Positions 37,172 to 46,546 of a DNA stretch of 64,000 nt are shown piece by piece. Origin of the DNA: Maribacter sp. MJ134 (GTDB lineage: Bacteria; Bacteroidota; Bacteroidia; Flavobacteriales; Flavobacteriaceae). Numbering within the stretch: the stretch's first letter is position 1; every line of letters begins with the position of its first letter. The position numbers and the translations under genes were made by a program. The stretch lies in NCBI RefSeq assembly GCF_003970695.1, contig NZ_CP034570.1, forward strand, positions 1,674,001-1,738,000, read 5' to 3'. A model generated the notes under the pieces. That model was given only the letters and a program-made list of their open reading frames with translations, was not told the origin of the DNA and did not search any database.

Positions 37172-38234
37172 GATAATCCTTTTTAAATGTAACGTAAAAT
37201 GTAGTTCCTTTATTTGGTTCCGATTCCAGCCAAACATCGCCTTGGAATAAAGTCGTAATTTTCTTCACTAAAGAAAGGCCAACACCGGCAGCATTGGAGC
37301 TACTTTCCAGCTTAGTGAACATCTCAAAAATTGTGGTCATATATTTTTCGGGAATTCCTTTGCCATTGTCTCTAATGGTAAACTTCCAATAAATTTCATC
37401 GGGAATAAAATCAATACTAATTAGACCCGGCTTTTTATCTTCTGTAGCTGCAATGGCATTCGACACTAAATTTCGGAACAATTGTTCTATCCAATATTTT
37501 TGAATTGATATAACTGGTAAGTCATTGGCCAATTCAAAATTGATATTTTCAGGCACTTGCGAAGTAGCAACAATTTCCGATAGTAGGTTTTTTATATCAA
37601 CATTTGTTCTGTTCTCCATATGATCCCCCACCGTAGCGTGTTGCAGAATACCGTTGATAAGATTATCCATTCTGGTCAAATTTTCAGCGACCAGTGCACA
37701 ATTGTTTTTACTATCCTCAGAGAACTTCTCCTTTTCCTCTTCAGTAATCCAAGACATTAAGGCGTGTACGTTTCTTATGGGAGACTTTAAGTCGTGGGAA
37801 ACCATTTTTACGTAATTGTTCAATGAATCGTTCTGTGCAGCCAAATCCTTTAGAAGTGTATTTTTCTCCTCGGTAACCCTAGTTATTTCAGTTGCCAAAT
37901 GCCCAACATGTTTTGCCAGTTTTTCAATATCTACCGGTAAAGTTTTTTGTTTGTCCTTAGGATCTGTAGTCTCCAAATTTACATTTAGACTTTCTACTGC
38001 CCGCTCTAAGGACAACAATACATTTTTCTGTCGTTTCGCTTCCTTTTCCAATTCCCTATTTGCAAGAAACAACTCTTCTGAGCTAATGGCCGTGGCCCGT
38101 TGCATCATGGAAAGTTTTTCGTCATAGTTCTCATATGATTTTCCTACGGCATCCATAAACACTTGTAGGTCGGGATGGTCCTTAAAATCCTCGGGTAAAT
38201 ATTTTCGTAACTGTCTTCTTAGAAGTGATGACAT
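37158..38234 (-). CDS. Histidine kinase downstream of the FIST sensor
   Basis: 358 residues, no membrane helix. The N-terminus (RRQLRKYLPEDFKDHPDLQ) is helical and followed by a long coiled coil (about 45-135). HisKA with the phospho-His in KMVSHDLKSPIRNV (about 150-160) and a HATPase with IRDNGKGIPEKY and GVGLSLVKKI follow. There is no receiver, so phosphate must pass to separate partners such as the adjacent Hpt and receivers. Its gene is one base from the FIST gene, the usual arrangement of NosP-associated kinases. Confidence 0.9.
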   Translation of the reverse strand: MSSLLRRQLRKYLPEDFKDHPDLQVFMDAVGKSYENYDEKLSMMQRATAISSEELFLANRELEKEAKRQKNVLLSLERAVESLNVNLETTDPKDKQKTLPVDIEKLAKHVGHLATEITRVTEEKNTLLKDLAAQNDSLNNYVKMVSHDLKSPIRNVHALMSWITEEEKEKFSEDSKNNCALVAENLTRMDNLINGILQHATVGDHMENRTNVDIKNLLSEIVATSQVPENINFELANDLPVISIQKYWIEQLFRNLVSNAIAATEDKKPGLISIDFIPDEIYWKFTIRDNGKGIPEKYMTTIFEMFTKLESSSNAAGVGLSLVKKITTLFQGDVWLESEPNKGTTFYVTFKKDYHEQA

Positions 38235-39364
38235 TATTCGCTAAATAGGGTTAGTGTCATGGTTTGGTTATGTAGCTTACAGCTATCCTGACCTTCAAAG
38301 GGTGCCATTTCTCCATAAGAATAAAATCCTGAAACAACTGCATTATCACCTATTACGGATATAACCTCCTCCACCTCTTCCTCCGTTCGTTGGTCCATAA
38401 CCAATTTTCTACCTACACAACTGACTAAAATGGCAAGTTCCGGTTTATTCTTACGGTTTTTCATAGCTAGCTCCGCTGCAGTTCTGGCGCCATTGGCAAT
38501 ATCATCTACGGTAGACATCATTAATTGTACGCGAGAACCTTCTGGCACATCACCGGCTAAGATCATGGTATTATTATTTTCATCAATATTAAGTATGGTC
38601 CTCACTATGGCGGCTTCATTTTCGGTAGTAATTACGCTTAACGGATACAGAAGAGCAGATTTAGGTAATTCTTTGGCCTTGTCCCCTAAATATCTTTTGT
38701 ATAGGTCCAATGCCGGTTTACCATCAAGCTCGTACAAAACGTTATTATTGGATTTGGTTATGATGCGTTCAGGTCCAAAGGAGGTCCAGCCTCCAAAATT
38801 GGCACTGGATATTTCTAAGGTGTCGCCATAAAATGCAACGGCTACCACTTCTCCCTCCTTAGGATTCTCATTATATGAGGCCAACGTTTTTTCAAATCGA
38901 TCATCGTCTCCACATAACCCTCCGGATAAACCTATATTTTTTGCTTTGCCGGTTTCAAAGCCGTTAATTAGGGCACTGCCATTTACGGTGCTGCCTTCTG
39001 AAACCAGGAAGAAGTATTTGAGCTTATCCTTGGGGAATTCTTTCATCAGTGCCTGACCCAAATTAAAGTCATTGTTATCAAATTCCTTAACATTCTTGGT
39101 ATGCACTATAAAACTACTTTTCTCAAACGCGATGGCCGTAAGAACAATGCTCTTTTCTTCAACGGCTTCATTAATTATCTCTCCAGAAGTAGAACCAAAC
39201 ACAATATGTCCGTTAGGGAATAAGTTTTTTACCTCATCATATAGCGAAGAATCTTCTAACATAAACCTGTTACCAAAGACCATTACCAGCGGCTCGCTTA
39301 ATTTTTCGGCACTGTTCAATACAAAATTACCGTCTCCTTTTTTAATTCCTTGTACTATTCTCAT
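38234..39364 (-). CDS. FIST-domain sensor (NosP-like)
   Basis: 376 residues: FIST N domain (about 25-215; GHIVFGSTSGEI, GLSGGLCGDDDRF) and FIST C domain (about 220-370; LVSCVGRKLVMDQRTEEEVE, then GFYSYGEMAPFEGQDSCKLH). The signature end SYGE..C.LHN.TM is intact. FIST proteins of the NosP type bind haem and sense nitric oxide, and they act on a neighbouring histidine kinase; here kinases lie on both sides. The haem ligand is not certain from sequence. Its start overlaps the PAS kinase end by 4 bases. Confidence 0.88.
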   Translation of the reverse strand: MRIVQGIKKGDGNFVLNSAEKLSEPLVMVFGNRFMLEDSSLYDEVKNLFPNGHIVFGSTSGEIINEAVEEKSIVLTAIAFEKSSFIVHTKNVKEFDNNDFNLGQALMKEFPKDKLKYFFLVSEGSTVNGSALINGFETGKAKNIGLSGGLCGDDDRFEKTLASYNENPKEGEVVAVAFYGDTLEISSANFGGWTSFGPERIITKSNNNVLYELDGKPALDLYKRYLGDKAKELPKSALLYPLSVITTENEAAIVRTILNIDENNNTMILAGDVPEGSRVQLMMSTVDDIANGARTAAELAMKNRKNKPELAILVSCVGRKLVMDQRTEEEVEEVISVIGDNAVVSGFYSYGEMAPFEGQDSCKLHNQTMTLTLFSE

Positions 39365-41355
39365 TTAACTGGTTTTAGGGAACAAATGTCTTTATCTAGT
39401 GTAAAATGGAACTCCGTACCTACTCCTACTTCACTTTCTAACCAAACTTCGCCACCATAACGATCTATTATTTTTTTTACGATGGACAATCCAATACCTG
39501 TTGACCTTTCATTATCACCAATAGATTGAAAAATCTCAAAAATCTTCTTATGATACTCCTTAGGTATACCCACACCATTATCTTTAATGGAAAAACCCCA
39601 ATGCGTTTCCGTTTCAGAATAAAGGACCTGAACCAGACCCTCTTTTCTTTCAATATGTACAACAGCGTTCCCGATTATATTCTGGAACAGTTGATGTATT
39701 TTGGTACGGTCGGCAAATATAACAGGTAGCTTTTCCGGCACCGTTAGCTTTACGTGTTCAGGAATATAGATACTATCACCGACCGCCTTTACAACTTCAT
39801 TTAAATTTACCTCGGCTACGTCCATCGTAGAACTGTTTGCCGTAGAGTATTCCAATATGCCGTGTATCAATTTATCCATAGCTGCTACCTTCTCTTGCAT
39901 TAATTGAAGGTTCTGCTGCCCGTTCTCATCGAGTACATCACTGTAATCCTCTTGAATCCATGTTGCTAAGGCACTTATACTTCGCAATGGAGATTTTAAG
40001 TCATGGGAAACAATATGAGCATACTCTTGTAAACCCTTATTGCTTTTCTCTAATTCTTTCAATAAAACCTCTTTTTGTAATTCTAGAGACTTTTGATTGG
40101 TAATATCCAAATGGATACCAATAGACCCGATAACTTTATTATCCGCATCATACCTTGGTGCACCACTTATTAACCAGTGCTTTACTTCTCCATTTTTGTT
40201 CAGGACTTCAATTTCGTAGGAATCTGATGAGCCAGCTAGTCTTTTAGCTGTTTTCTCCTGAATGACATTATCGTTTTTTACCTTTAGAACATGAGCAGCC
40301 TTTTTACCCACAAGCTCATTTTCTTGGAAACCACTCATGACCGTAAAACTTTGGTTGACCATTTGGATAACATCGTCATTATCTACCTCAATGAGACCTA
40401 AGTTCATATTGGCTATTATGCTGCTATACTTCTCCCGCTCCACGTTCAAACGGTCCTCTGCTTCCCTTTGCTTGGTAATATCCTCAATTAAAGCTACTTG
40501 ATAATCTGTTTCTCCTGCACTATTCTTTACCGCACTTACTAAGGTTTTGGCAAGTAGCTCTGACCCGTTCTTTTTACGATATTTCTTCACCACTGAAAAT
40601 TTCTCTAGTTCTCCAGCATTCATTTTCTTTACGAGCTCTAGACTTTCTTCCGCGTTTTCTGCGGCAGAGATATCTTTAACGTGCATTGTTTTAAGCTCTA
40701 ATTCGTTGAACCCCAGTAGACTTGTAGTGGTAGCATTGGCCTTTATAATTTTACCATTATCCGTAAGTACAATACCGAGAGGAGAATTCTCGACAATAAT
40801 ATCCAACTGTCTTTTTTGTTCTGACAGCAATTGTTTTATTTCCATTTCCTGGGTGATATCCCTTAGAATTCCTTGAGCTGCAATGGGCTTTTTATGGATG
40901 TCATAAATGAGACTAGCATTAATTTGAACCCATTTTGTACTACCATCCTTGACTATAATTTTGGCCCTATAATTTTTAAGAATACCTATTTCCATTAAAG
41001 ATTTCATGGATTCAGCGGTATAGGCCATAAAATCCTTGTGAACCAACTGCGATAAGTTTAAATCTTCCACACCATGATCGTATCCTAAGAAATCCTTGGC
41101 GGAGACGTTCATATTAATAACATTAAAATGAAGGTCCATGACCACATAAGGGTCAATGATATTTACGAAAACACCATCTAATTCCGATGTTTTTTCATTC
41201 AGTAAATTCTCTAGTTTAGCGTTAGCTTCTTTTAAATGATAGGTAGTATCGTAAAGCTCTTTGGACTTTTGTTCAAGTATTTTTTCAGCCTGAATACGAG
41301 CCTTTTTCTGTCGGTCCAAAGCGCGTTTTAGCAATTGAACTTCTTTGCTATCCAT
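39361..41355 (-). CDS. PAS-domain histidine kinase coupled to H-NOX
   Basis: 664 residues from the ATG at 41355, overlapping the H-NOX end by 8 bases. Order: N-terminal coiled coil (about 1-60), three PAS domains (about 65-180, 190-305 and 315-430; GFNELELKTMHVKDISAAEN and IVNQ/MVNQSFTVMSGFQENEL types), HisKA with YAHIVSHDLKSPLRS, and HATPase (SIKDNGVGIPKEY, STGIGLSIVKKI). It has no membrane helix and no receiver. By position it is the kinase controlled by H-NOX; the PAS domains add further inputs. The alternative ATG at 41388 is 11 codons upstream. Confidence 0.9.
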   Translation of the reverse strand: MDSKEVQLLKRALDRQKKARIQAEKILEQKSKELYDTTYHLKEANAKLENLLNEKTSELDGVFVNIIDPYVVMDLHFNVINMNVSAKDFLGYDHGVEDLNLSQLVHKDFMAYTAESMKSLMEIGILKNYRAKIIVKDGSTKWVQINASLIYDIHKKPIAAQGILRDITQEMEIKQLLSEQKRQLDIIVENSPLGIVLTDNGKIIKANATTTSLLGFNELELKTMHVKDISAAENAEESLELVKKMNAGELEKFSVVKKYRKKNGSELLAKTLVSAVKNSAGETDYQVALIEDITKQREAEDRLNVEREKYSSIIANMNLGLIEVDNDDVIQMVNQSFTVMSGFQENELVGKKAAHVLKVKNDNVIQEKTAKRLAGSSDSYEIEVLNKNGEVKHWLISGAPRYDADNKVIGSIGIHLDITNQKSLELQKEVLLKELEKSNKGLQEYAHIVSHDLKSPLRSISALATWIQEDYSDVLDENGQQNLQLMQEKVAAMDKLIHGILEYSTANSSTMDVAEVNLNEVVKAVGDSIYIPEHVKLTVPEKLPVIFADRTKIHQLFQNIIGNAVVHIERKEGLVQVLYSETETHWGFSIKDNGVGIPKEYHKKIFEIFQSIGDNERSTGIGLSIVKKIIDRYGGEVWLESEVGVGTEFHFTLDKDICSLKPVK

Positions 41356-41890
41356 GCTGTGTAATGTGAAATTTAACTTCGGAGCCATCCTCTTTCAATA
41401 GTTCATAGACTACGGTGGCACTTTCATTAAAATGCTCGAATGATTTTTCTATTAGACCGTGTGCAAGCCTATACAAACCTCTGGAAGAGGAATAAATCAT
41501 GGATAGGGTGTCATCTGTTTTTTCCAAAATTTTGAACGTTGGCAATTCTGCATCCGGATAAAGTTTCTGGACATGCACATGTATATGGTCTTCGATAGAA
41601 TACAACAAAGCCAAAGGCGAATTATAACTTTGTATGACCTCTGGATGAGCTGCTCCCAGACCTGCAAAAAGATAATGTCCAAAAGCATAAATCAAATCCC
41701 CTAAGGGTATATCCGTGTCCTTACTAAGTTCCGTAATAAGACTAACCATCTCATTGAAATCGTAAGTACCTACAGAGGTGTAAATGCCTTGAGAGGGTAA
41801 GTCTGCCCCCTCAATGATGGTATCCACCGTTTCTAGTCCAAATTTGGACTCTACCATTTCCAAAAATTCCGTAAAAATTATACCTTTCAT
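41348..41890 (-). CDS. H-NOX (haem nitric oxide/oxygen binding) protein
   Basis: 180 residues, the full single-domain length. MKGIIFTEFLEMVE is the family start. The predicted proximal haem ligand is His104 (in DHIHVHVQKLYPDAELP) and the haem-propionate YxSxR motif is Tyr133-Ser135-Arg137 in YSSSRGLYRL. H-NOX proteins of facultative aerobes bind NO and inhibit a partner kinase; the partner gene overlaps this one by 8 bases. A 76-base gap separates it from the receiver gene upstream. Confidence 0.93.
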   Translation of the reverse strand: MKGIIFTEFLEMVESKFGLETVDTIIEGADLPSQGIYTSVGTYDFNEMVSLITELSKDTDIPLGDLIYAFGHYLFAGLGAAHPEVIQSYNSPLALLYSIEDHIHVHVQKLYPDAELPTFKILEKTDDTLSMIYSSSRGLYRLAHGLIEKSFEHFNESATVVYELLKEDGSEVKFHITQHG

Positions 41891-41966
41891 AAATTAAAAT
41901 TAAAGATTTAAAAGTAAGAAAAGTATTACCTATCAAAAAAATAATGTTGTGAAATCAACTTTTTAA

Positions 41967-42368
41967 TTAGCCTTTGACTAATTGGTTAACACTCCAATAC
42001 GCCAAGACTTTTTTCATTTTTGATTCGTAATCAGCATATTTTAAAGGTTTTATAATATAACCAGCTACACCAATTTGGTAACATTTTAGTAAATCCGCCC
42101 TATTCTCTGAAGTTGTGAGTATGATGGTAGGTAGGTATTTTAAGATGTCATCTGCCTTGAGAATTTCCAAGAATTCTGTTCCACTCATTCTTGGCATATT
42201 CAAATCTAGAAGAATAATATCCGGTAATTTATTTCCGGATTTTAAAAGTGCCAATGCCTCTTCGCCATTCGTTGCTTTAACAATATTATGTTTTGTTTCT
42301 AGCTTAGAAAGCGTTCGCTCTAATTTCATTACCTCAATTGTATCATCCTCAATAAGCAAAATATCCAT
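41967..42368 (-). CDS. Single-domain response regulator, first gene of the NO-signalling operon
   Basis: 133 residues: receiver domain with LLIEDDTIEVM (7-8 acidic pair), phospho-acceptor Asp55 in IILLDLNMPRMSG, TTSEN and a YIIKPL lysine. It has no output domain. It resembles the Rcp1-type receivers that pair with cytosolic kinases. It lies 76 bases before H-NOX on the same strand. The 176-base region upstream holds the operon promoter, but I could find only weak boxes. Confidence 0.9.
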   Translation of the reverse strand: MDILLIEDDTIEVMKLERTLSKLETKHNIVKATNGEEALALLKSGNKLPDIILLDLNMPRMSGTEFLEILKADDILKYLPTIILTTSENRADLLKCYQIGVAGYIIKPLKYADYESKMKKVLAYWSVNQLVKG

Positions 42369-42544
42369 AATTCTATTTTTTATAAGAGGTTAAAGTTCCT
42401 GTTTTCACAGCTACTAAAAATAGAAGTGTAGCCCAATGACGCTTTACTGTCGGTGAATGGTAATTAACTAAAGTTTAAAAAACCAGCTAATATTCAGAAT
42501 CGTTGCAATAGTTCTGTGCCAAATTTATTCCTTAACATTTGTAA

Positions 42545-43798
42545 TTAGACAAATTTACGGTCGGGAGCGAAGGCATCGATACTCATAGACAGTTTTTGTT
42601 CGTCGATAATTTCGGAAATAAGTTTCCCTGTGGCGGGGCCTAAACTCCAACCCATCATGGCGTGACCCGTGGCAAAAGTCAAATTCTTCACCGTTTTAGA
42701 TTTTCCGATGTACGGGAGACCGTCAGGTGATACCGGTCTCATACCCGTTGAGGCATTTTCAATTTCCTCTTTTTGAATCTCCAATTCGGGATAAAAAGTT
42801 TTGGCCCCTTTTGCTATGGCCAGTACTCGCTCCTTCCTGATAATATTATTAATTCCCGAAAATTCCATGGTGCCGGCGAAACGTGTAAAACCATTCATAG
42901 GTGTCACGGCCATCTTGGCCTCCATAAGTATGGCCGGTAAAGATATCCCCGTTTCTCTTTCAACATTTATACGATAGCCTTTCCCGGCCTGTAAGGGTAA
43001 ATTGATTTTCAATTTTTTGGAAAGTTCTCCACTCCATGATCCTGCGGCCATTACGACATCGTCGGCTTCGTAGACATCCTTGTCCGTTCTAAGTCCGGTT
43101 ATTCTTTGATTCTTGAGTACAATATCCTCAACTTCTTCATTGGTTTTGACCTTAACTCCCTGTTTCTTCAAATAGTTGAGCATTTTTGGCATAAACTCCG
43201 TCGGCGTGGTGTGTCCGTCACATTCATAATGAATGGCACCCAGTGCATCTATTCTTATATTCGGTTCTATATTTTGTAATTCTTCTTTATTGAGTTCATT
43301 TACTTCCAAGCCCAGAAAACTTGCTTTTTTAGCAACCTCAGCCTCGTGTAAATAGGACTTCTCGGTTTTATACAGCATCAACAGTCCTTTCCGTTCTAGT
43401 TGAAAAGTTCCTAAATCTCCTGATTGCTTTATATCTGCATACAACTCCCTACTAATGATATTGATTTCCTTTATCAAGGGTATTGCCTTTTCTACTTTAG
43501 CATTTGTGGAAGATTTATGAAAATACCAAGACCACTGCAAAAAATCTTTATCCAGTCTAGGTTTCATATAAAACGGACTTGCAGAATTAAACATCATTTT
43601 AATCCCAGTCGCAATCATGCCGGGCGAAGCTAACGGAATAATATGGCTCGGAGTAATGTAACCCGCATTAACAAAAGAGGCTCCGGAGGTAATATCCGAT
43701 TTATCGATAACCGTTACTTCATGCCCCGCTTTGTGCAAATAGTAGGCAGAACTGAGGCCCACGATTCCACCTCCTATAATTACAATATTTTTACTCAT
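42545..43798 (-). CDS. FAD-dependent D-amino-acid (D-hydroxyproline) dehydrogenase
   Basis: 417 residues of the DadA/GlyOx family. FAD dinucleotide motif IVIIGGGIVGLSSAYYL (about 4-20) and a conserved C-terminal FAD segment (GMRPVSPDGLPYIG, then TGHAMMGWSLGPATG). Next to the hydroxyproline epimerase (2-base gap) it should oxidise cis-4-hydroxy-D-proline to pyrroline-4-hydroxy-2-carboxylate, the second step of the pathway. Use of general D-amino acids is possible. Confidence 0.88.
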   Translation of the reverse strand: MSKNIVIIGGGIVGLSSAYYLHKAGHEVTVIDKSDITSGASFVNAGYITPSHIIPLASPGMIATGIKMMFNSASPFYMKPRLDKDFLQWSWYFHKSSTNAKVEKAIPLIKEINIISRELYADIKQSGDLGTFQLERKGLLMLYKTEKSYLHEAEVAKKASFLGLEVNELNKEELQNIEPNIRIDALGAIHYECDGHTTPTEFMPKMLNYLKKQGVKVKTNEEVEDIVLKNQRITGLRTDKDVYEADDVVMAAGSWSGELSKKLKINLPLQAGKGYRINVERETGISLPAILMEAKMAVTPMNGFTRFAGTMEFSGINNIIRKERVLAIAKGAKTFYPELEIQKEEIENASTGMRPVSPDGLPYIGKSKTVKNLTFATGHAMMGWSLGPATGKLISEIIDEQKLSMSIDAFAPDRKFV

Positions 43799-43800
43799 TT

Positions 43801-44808
43801 TTATAATACTTGAAACCCATGTGCATAGGGGTCGTCCTCATCAATAGTTATGGTGTTCTGTCCGTATATTTTAGCCCAACCTTTTATACTGGGAATTATC
43901 GCCGGCATGTTCCCAAGAACTGTCTCTTCTTCTACACGCCCAATGAATTGGGACCCGATAAAACTTTCGTGAATAAAATCTTCCCCACGTCGTAATTTAC
44001 CTTTGGCATGCCACTGCGCCATACGCGCAGATGTTCCTGTTCCACAAGGAGACCGGTCAATAGCTTTATCACCATAAAAAACGGCATTTCTAGCGGTAGC
44101 TTTAGGAGAAATGGTTTCGCCTGTCCATAGCATATGACTTACATTTCTTATGGTCTCATCTTCCGGATGAATGAACGTATCTGGATATTCTAAATTGATT
44201 TTATCACGAATCTCTTGACTAAATTGAATTAACTTACTTGCTGAAAAATCCTGTATGCCACTAAAATTCTTTTGTGGGTCCACAATAGCGTAGAAATTGC
44301 CCCCGTAGGAAACATCAAATGTCAATTCTCCCAAGTAGGAAGAATTAATGGTTAACTCCGTTGCGGCTAGGTACGATTTTACATTGGTTAATTTTACCCA
44401 ATCTACCTTATCACCAGTTTGCTGGTATTGTATTTTCACCAAGCCGGCGGGAGTTTCCATCCGCACCTCTCCCGGCACTTTTGGTTTCAAAAGTCCCTCT
44501 TCTATACCTATGGTTATGGCACCAATTGTTCCGTGTCCGCACATGGGCAAACAGCCGCTTGTTTCTATAAAAAGAATACCGAAATCGTTATTAGGGTCTG
44601 AAGGTGGATAAAAAATACTACCACTCATCATATCATGTCCACGGGGCTCGAACATTAATCCTTTTCGTATCCAGTCGTAATCCTTCAAAAAATGTTGACG
44701 CTTTTGGCTCATATTTGCCCCAATAAGTTCTGGACCTCCTTCTTTGATAACCCGCACTGGATTACCACAGGTATGCGCGTCGATACAAACGAAAGTATTT
44801 TTGGACAT
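43801..44808 (-). CDS. 4-hydroxyproline 2-epimerase (proline racemase family)
   Basis: 335 residues. Both catalytic cysteines are present, Cys90 in CLPMCGHGTIG and Cys255 in RSPCGTGTSARMA, giving the two-base mechanism. The wording CIDAHTCGNPVRV and the SGSIFYPP segment are typical of trans-4-hydroxy-L-proline epimerases and not of proline racemase. It converts trans-4-Hyp to cis-4-hydroxy-D-proline, the first step of the pathway, and neighbours the later enzymes. Confidence 0.93.
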   Translation of the reverse strand: MSKNTFVCIDAHTCGNPVRVIKEGGPELIGANMSQKRQHFLKDYDWIRKGLMFEPRGHDMMSGSIFYPPSDPNNDFGILFIETSGCLPMCGHGTIGAITIGIEEGLLKPKVPGEVRMETPAGLVKIQYQQTGDKVDWVKLTNVKSYLAATELTINSSYLGELTFDVSYGGNFYAIVDPQKNFSGIQDFSASKLIQFSQEIRDKINLEYPDTFIHPEDETIRNVSHMLWTGETISPKATARNAVFYGDKAIDRSPCGTGTSARMAQWHAKGKLRRGEDFIHESFIGSQFIGRVEEETVLGNMPAIIPSIKGWAKIYGQNTITIDEDDPYAHGFQVL

Positions 44809-44814
44809 AAGTAT

Positions 44815-46545
44815 CTATTTACTGGCAGCGATATAGTTATTAATTCTTCTCTCAAGAATAGGAAGCGTAACGGTCCCCTGTTCTAAAATAATTTCGTGAA
44901 ACTGCCTAATATCAAATTTACTTCCCAGTTCCGCTTCTGCTTTTTTACGTAATTCCCTTATTTTTAATTCTCCAATTTTATAAGAAATAGCTTGACCCGG
45001 CCAAGCAATATAGCGATCGGTCTCCGTGCCTACCTCATGTTCAGAAAGTGCTGTATTGGATAACATATAATCCAAAACTCTTTCGCGTGACCATCCCTTG
45101 GCATGGATTCCCGTGTCTACCACCAATCTGCACGCACGCCACATTTCATAAGTAAGCTTGCCAAACTCTTCGTACGGTGTAGTGTAGATACCCAATTCAT
45201 TACCCAAAAACTCTGTATACAATGCCCAACCTTCGCCATAAGCAGAGAGGTACATGTTTTTTCTAAATTGTGGGATACTATCTCCAAGCTCTCTATTAAG
45301 ACTTCCCTGTAGATGATGTCCCGGAACGGCTTCATGTGCCGTTAGGGATGGTAAAGTGTATAAGGGCCTACTTTGTAACTTGTAGGTGTTTACCAAATAA
45401 TATCCCGGTTGGGTTTCTGAGGACGGTCCCGAATAACGACCCCCGGTATATTTAGGAGCAATGGCGTCTGGAACTTTGATTACCCCATAAGGTCTCCTAG
45501 GAAGGGTCTTGAAGAACTTGGGAAGTTCTGCGTCTATACGTTTGGCAATATCCCTGGCATGCATGAGCAGCTCTTCTCCCGTAGATGCATAAAACTGGTC
45601 ATCGGTTCTTAAAAAGCTCAAAAAATCAGAAAAGCTACCCTCAAAACCAACGCGCTCAATGATCTCTTTCATCTCTGAACGTATTCTGGCCACTTCATTG
45701 AGTCCAATCTCATGAATATCGTCAGCACTATACTGTTCTGTGGTCGTATAATAATTGATTCGGTTCTGGTAAAACTCTTTACCGTTAGGGGTCTCGGATA
45801 CACCCAAAGCAGTTCTTGTTCTAGGAATATATTCTTCCTCGAAGAATCGCTTTATTTTTTTAAACGAAGGCACCACACTATTTTCTATGGCAATCTGCGC
45901 TGCATTAAGTACAGAATCTTTTTGTGCTTTCGTCATCGATGATGGTAATGCAGTAAAAGGGTCATAGAAACCGCTTTGTGCATAATCGGCCACGATATGA
46001 ACATCGTAGGTACTTTCGTATCCGTTGAAAATAATTTTTGGTTGTGAAAGTCCCTCGTCCAAACCTTTTTTTAACACTACAAGATGTTCACTTACAAAAG
46101 CAGGTATGGCATTTAAAACATTTAAGTAGCGTTTAGCATCGGTATGGGATAATATGGGTTTGATTCTATAGTTGAGATTCAAATGGAATCCCTGGTCCGC
46201 CTGTATGGGGTTCAGGTGCATCTTATAGGTGTATTCATCAACCGTATTTTGTAAACGAAAACGCATTAGTTCCGCAGAAATTTGCTCCGTTTCGGACAAC
46301 TCTGAACTATTGAGTTTCTTTAATTCCACCAATTGAGATTGAGCGAAATCAGACTCTTGCTTTTTCAGTTTTTCTTGAAATCTTCCCAAGGGATACGCCT
46401 TGCTATCATACGCCTCATAGCCCTCTACGATCTGAATAATATTTTTTAATTCTTCCGAAGCATTCTGTTGGGCGGATACCGTCACCATCCCCTTAAAGAC
46501 AAAACAGAAAAAAAACAGACCAATAATTCTATTAATCGTACACAT
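44815..46545 (-). CDS. DUF885 family exported metallopeptidase
   Basis: 576 residues with a signal peptide (about 1-25, cut near VSAQ). The family motif TAHEAVPGHHLQGS (about 400-413) supplies the zinc-binding histidines and catalytic glutamate; RLVVDTGIHAKGW and other late motifs are present. DUF885 proteins are predicted oligo- or dipeptidases. Sitting 6 bases from the epimerase gene and 1 base from the dehydrogenase gene, it may free hydroxyproline or Hyp peptides in the periplasm; this is inferred from context. Confidence 0.87.
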   Translation of the reverse strand: MCTINRIIGLFFFCFVFKGMVTVSAQQNASEELKNIIQIVEGYEAYDSKAYPLGRFQEKLKKQESDFAQSQLVELKKLNSSELSETEQISAELMRFRLQNTVDEYTYKMHLNPIQADQGFHLNLNYRIKPILSHTDAKRYLNVLNAIPAFVSEHLVVLKKGLDEGLSQPKIIFNGYESTYDVHIVADYAQSGFYDPFTALPSSMTKAQKDSVLNAAQIAIENSVVPSFKKIKRFFEEEYIPRTRTALGVSETPNGKEFYQNRINYYTTTEQYSADDIHEIGLNEVARIRSEMKEIIERVGFEGSFSDFLSFLRTDDQFYASTGEELLMHARDIAKRIDAELPKFFKTLPRRPYGVIKVPDAIAPKYTGGRYSGPSSETQPGYYLVNTYKLQSRPLYTLPSLTAHEAVPGHHLQGSLNRELGDSIPQFRKNMYLSAYGEGWALYTEFLGNELGIYTTPYEEFGKLTYEMWRACRLVVDTGIHAKGWSRERVLDYMLSNTALSEHEVGTETDRYIAWPGQAISYKIGELKIRELRKKAEAELGSKFDIRQFHEIILEQGTVTLPILERRINNYIAASK

Positions 46546-46546
46546 A

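Noticed and set aside
36138..42368. c-di-GMP output (GGDEF, EAL or PilZ) in the NO-signalling operon
   Set aside because: No such motif occurs; the only output domain is LytTR.
44348..44886. Plus-strand open frames opposite the epimerase gene, and similar antisense frames along the window
   Set aside because: They are shadows of well-supported genes with family motifs on the other strand.
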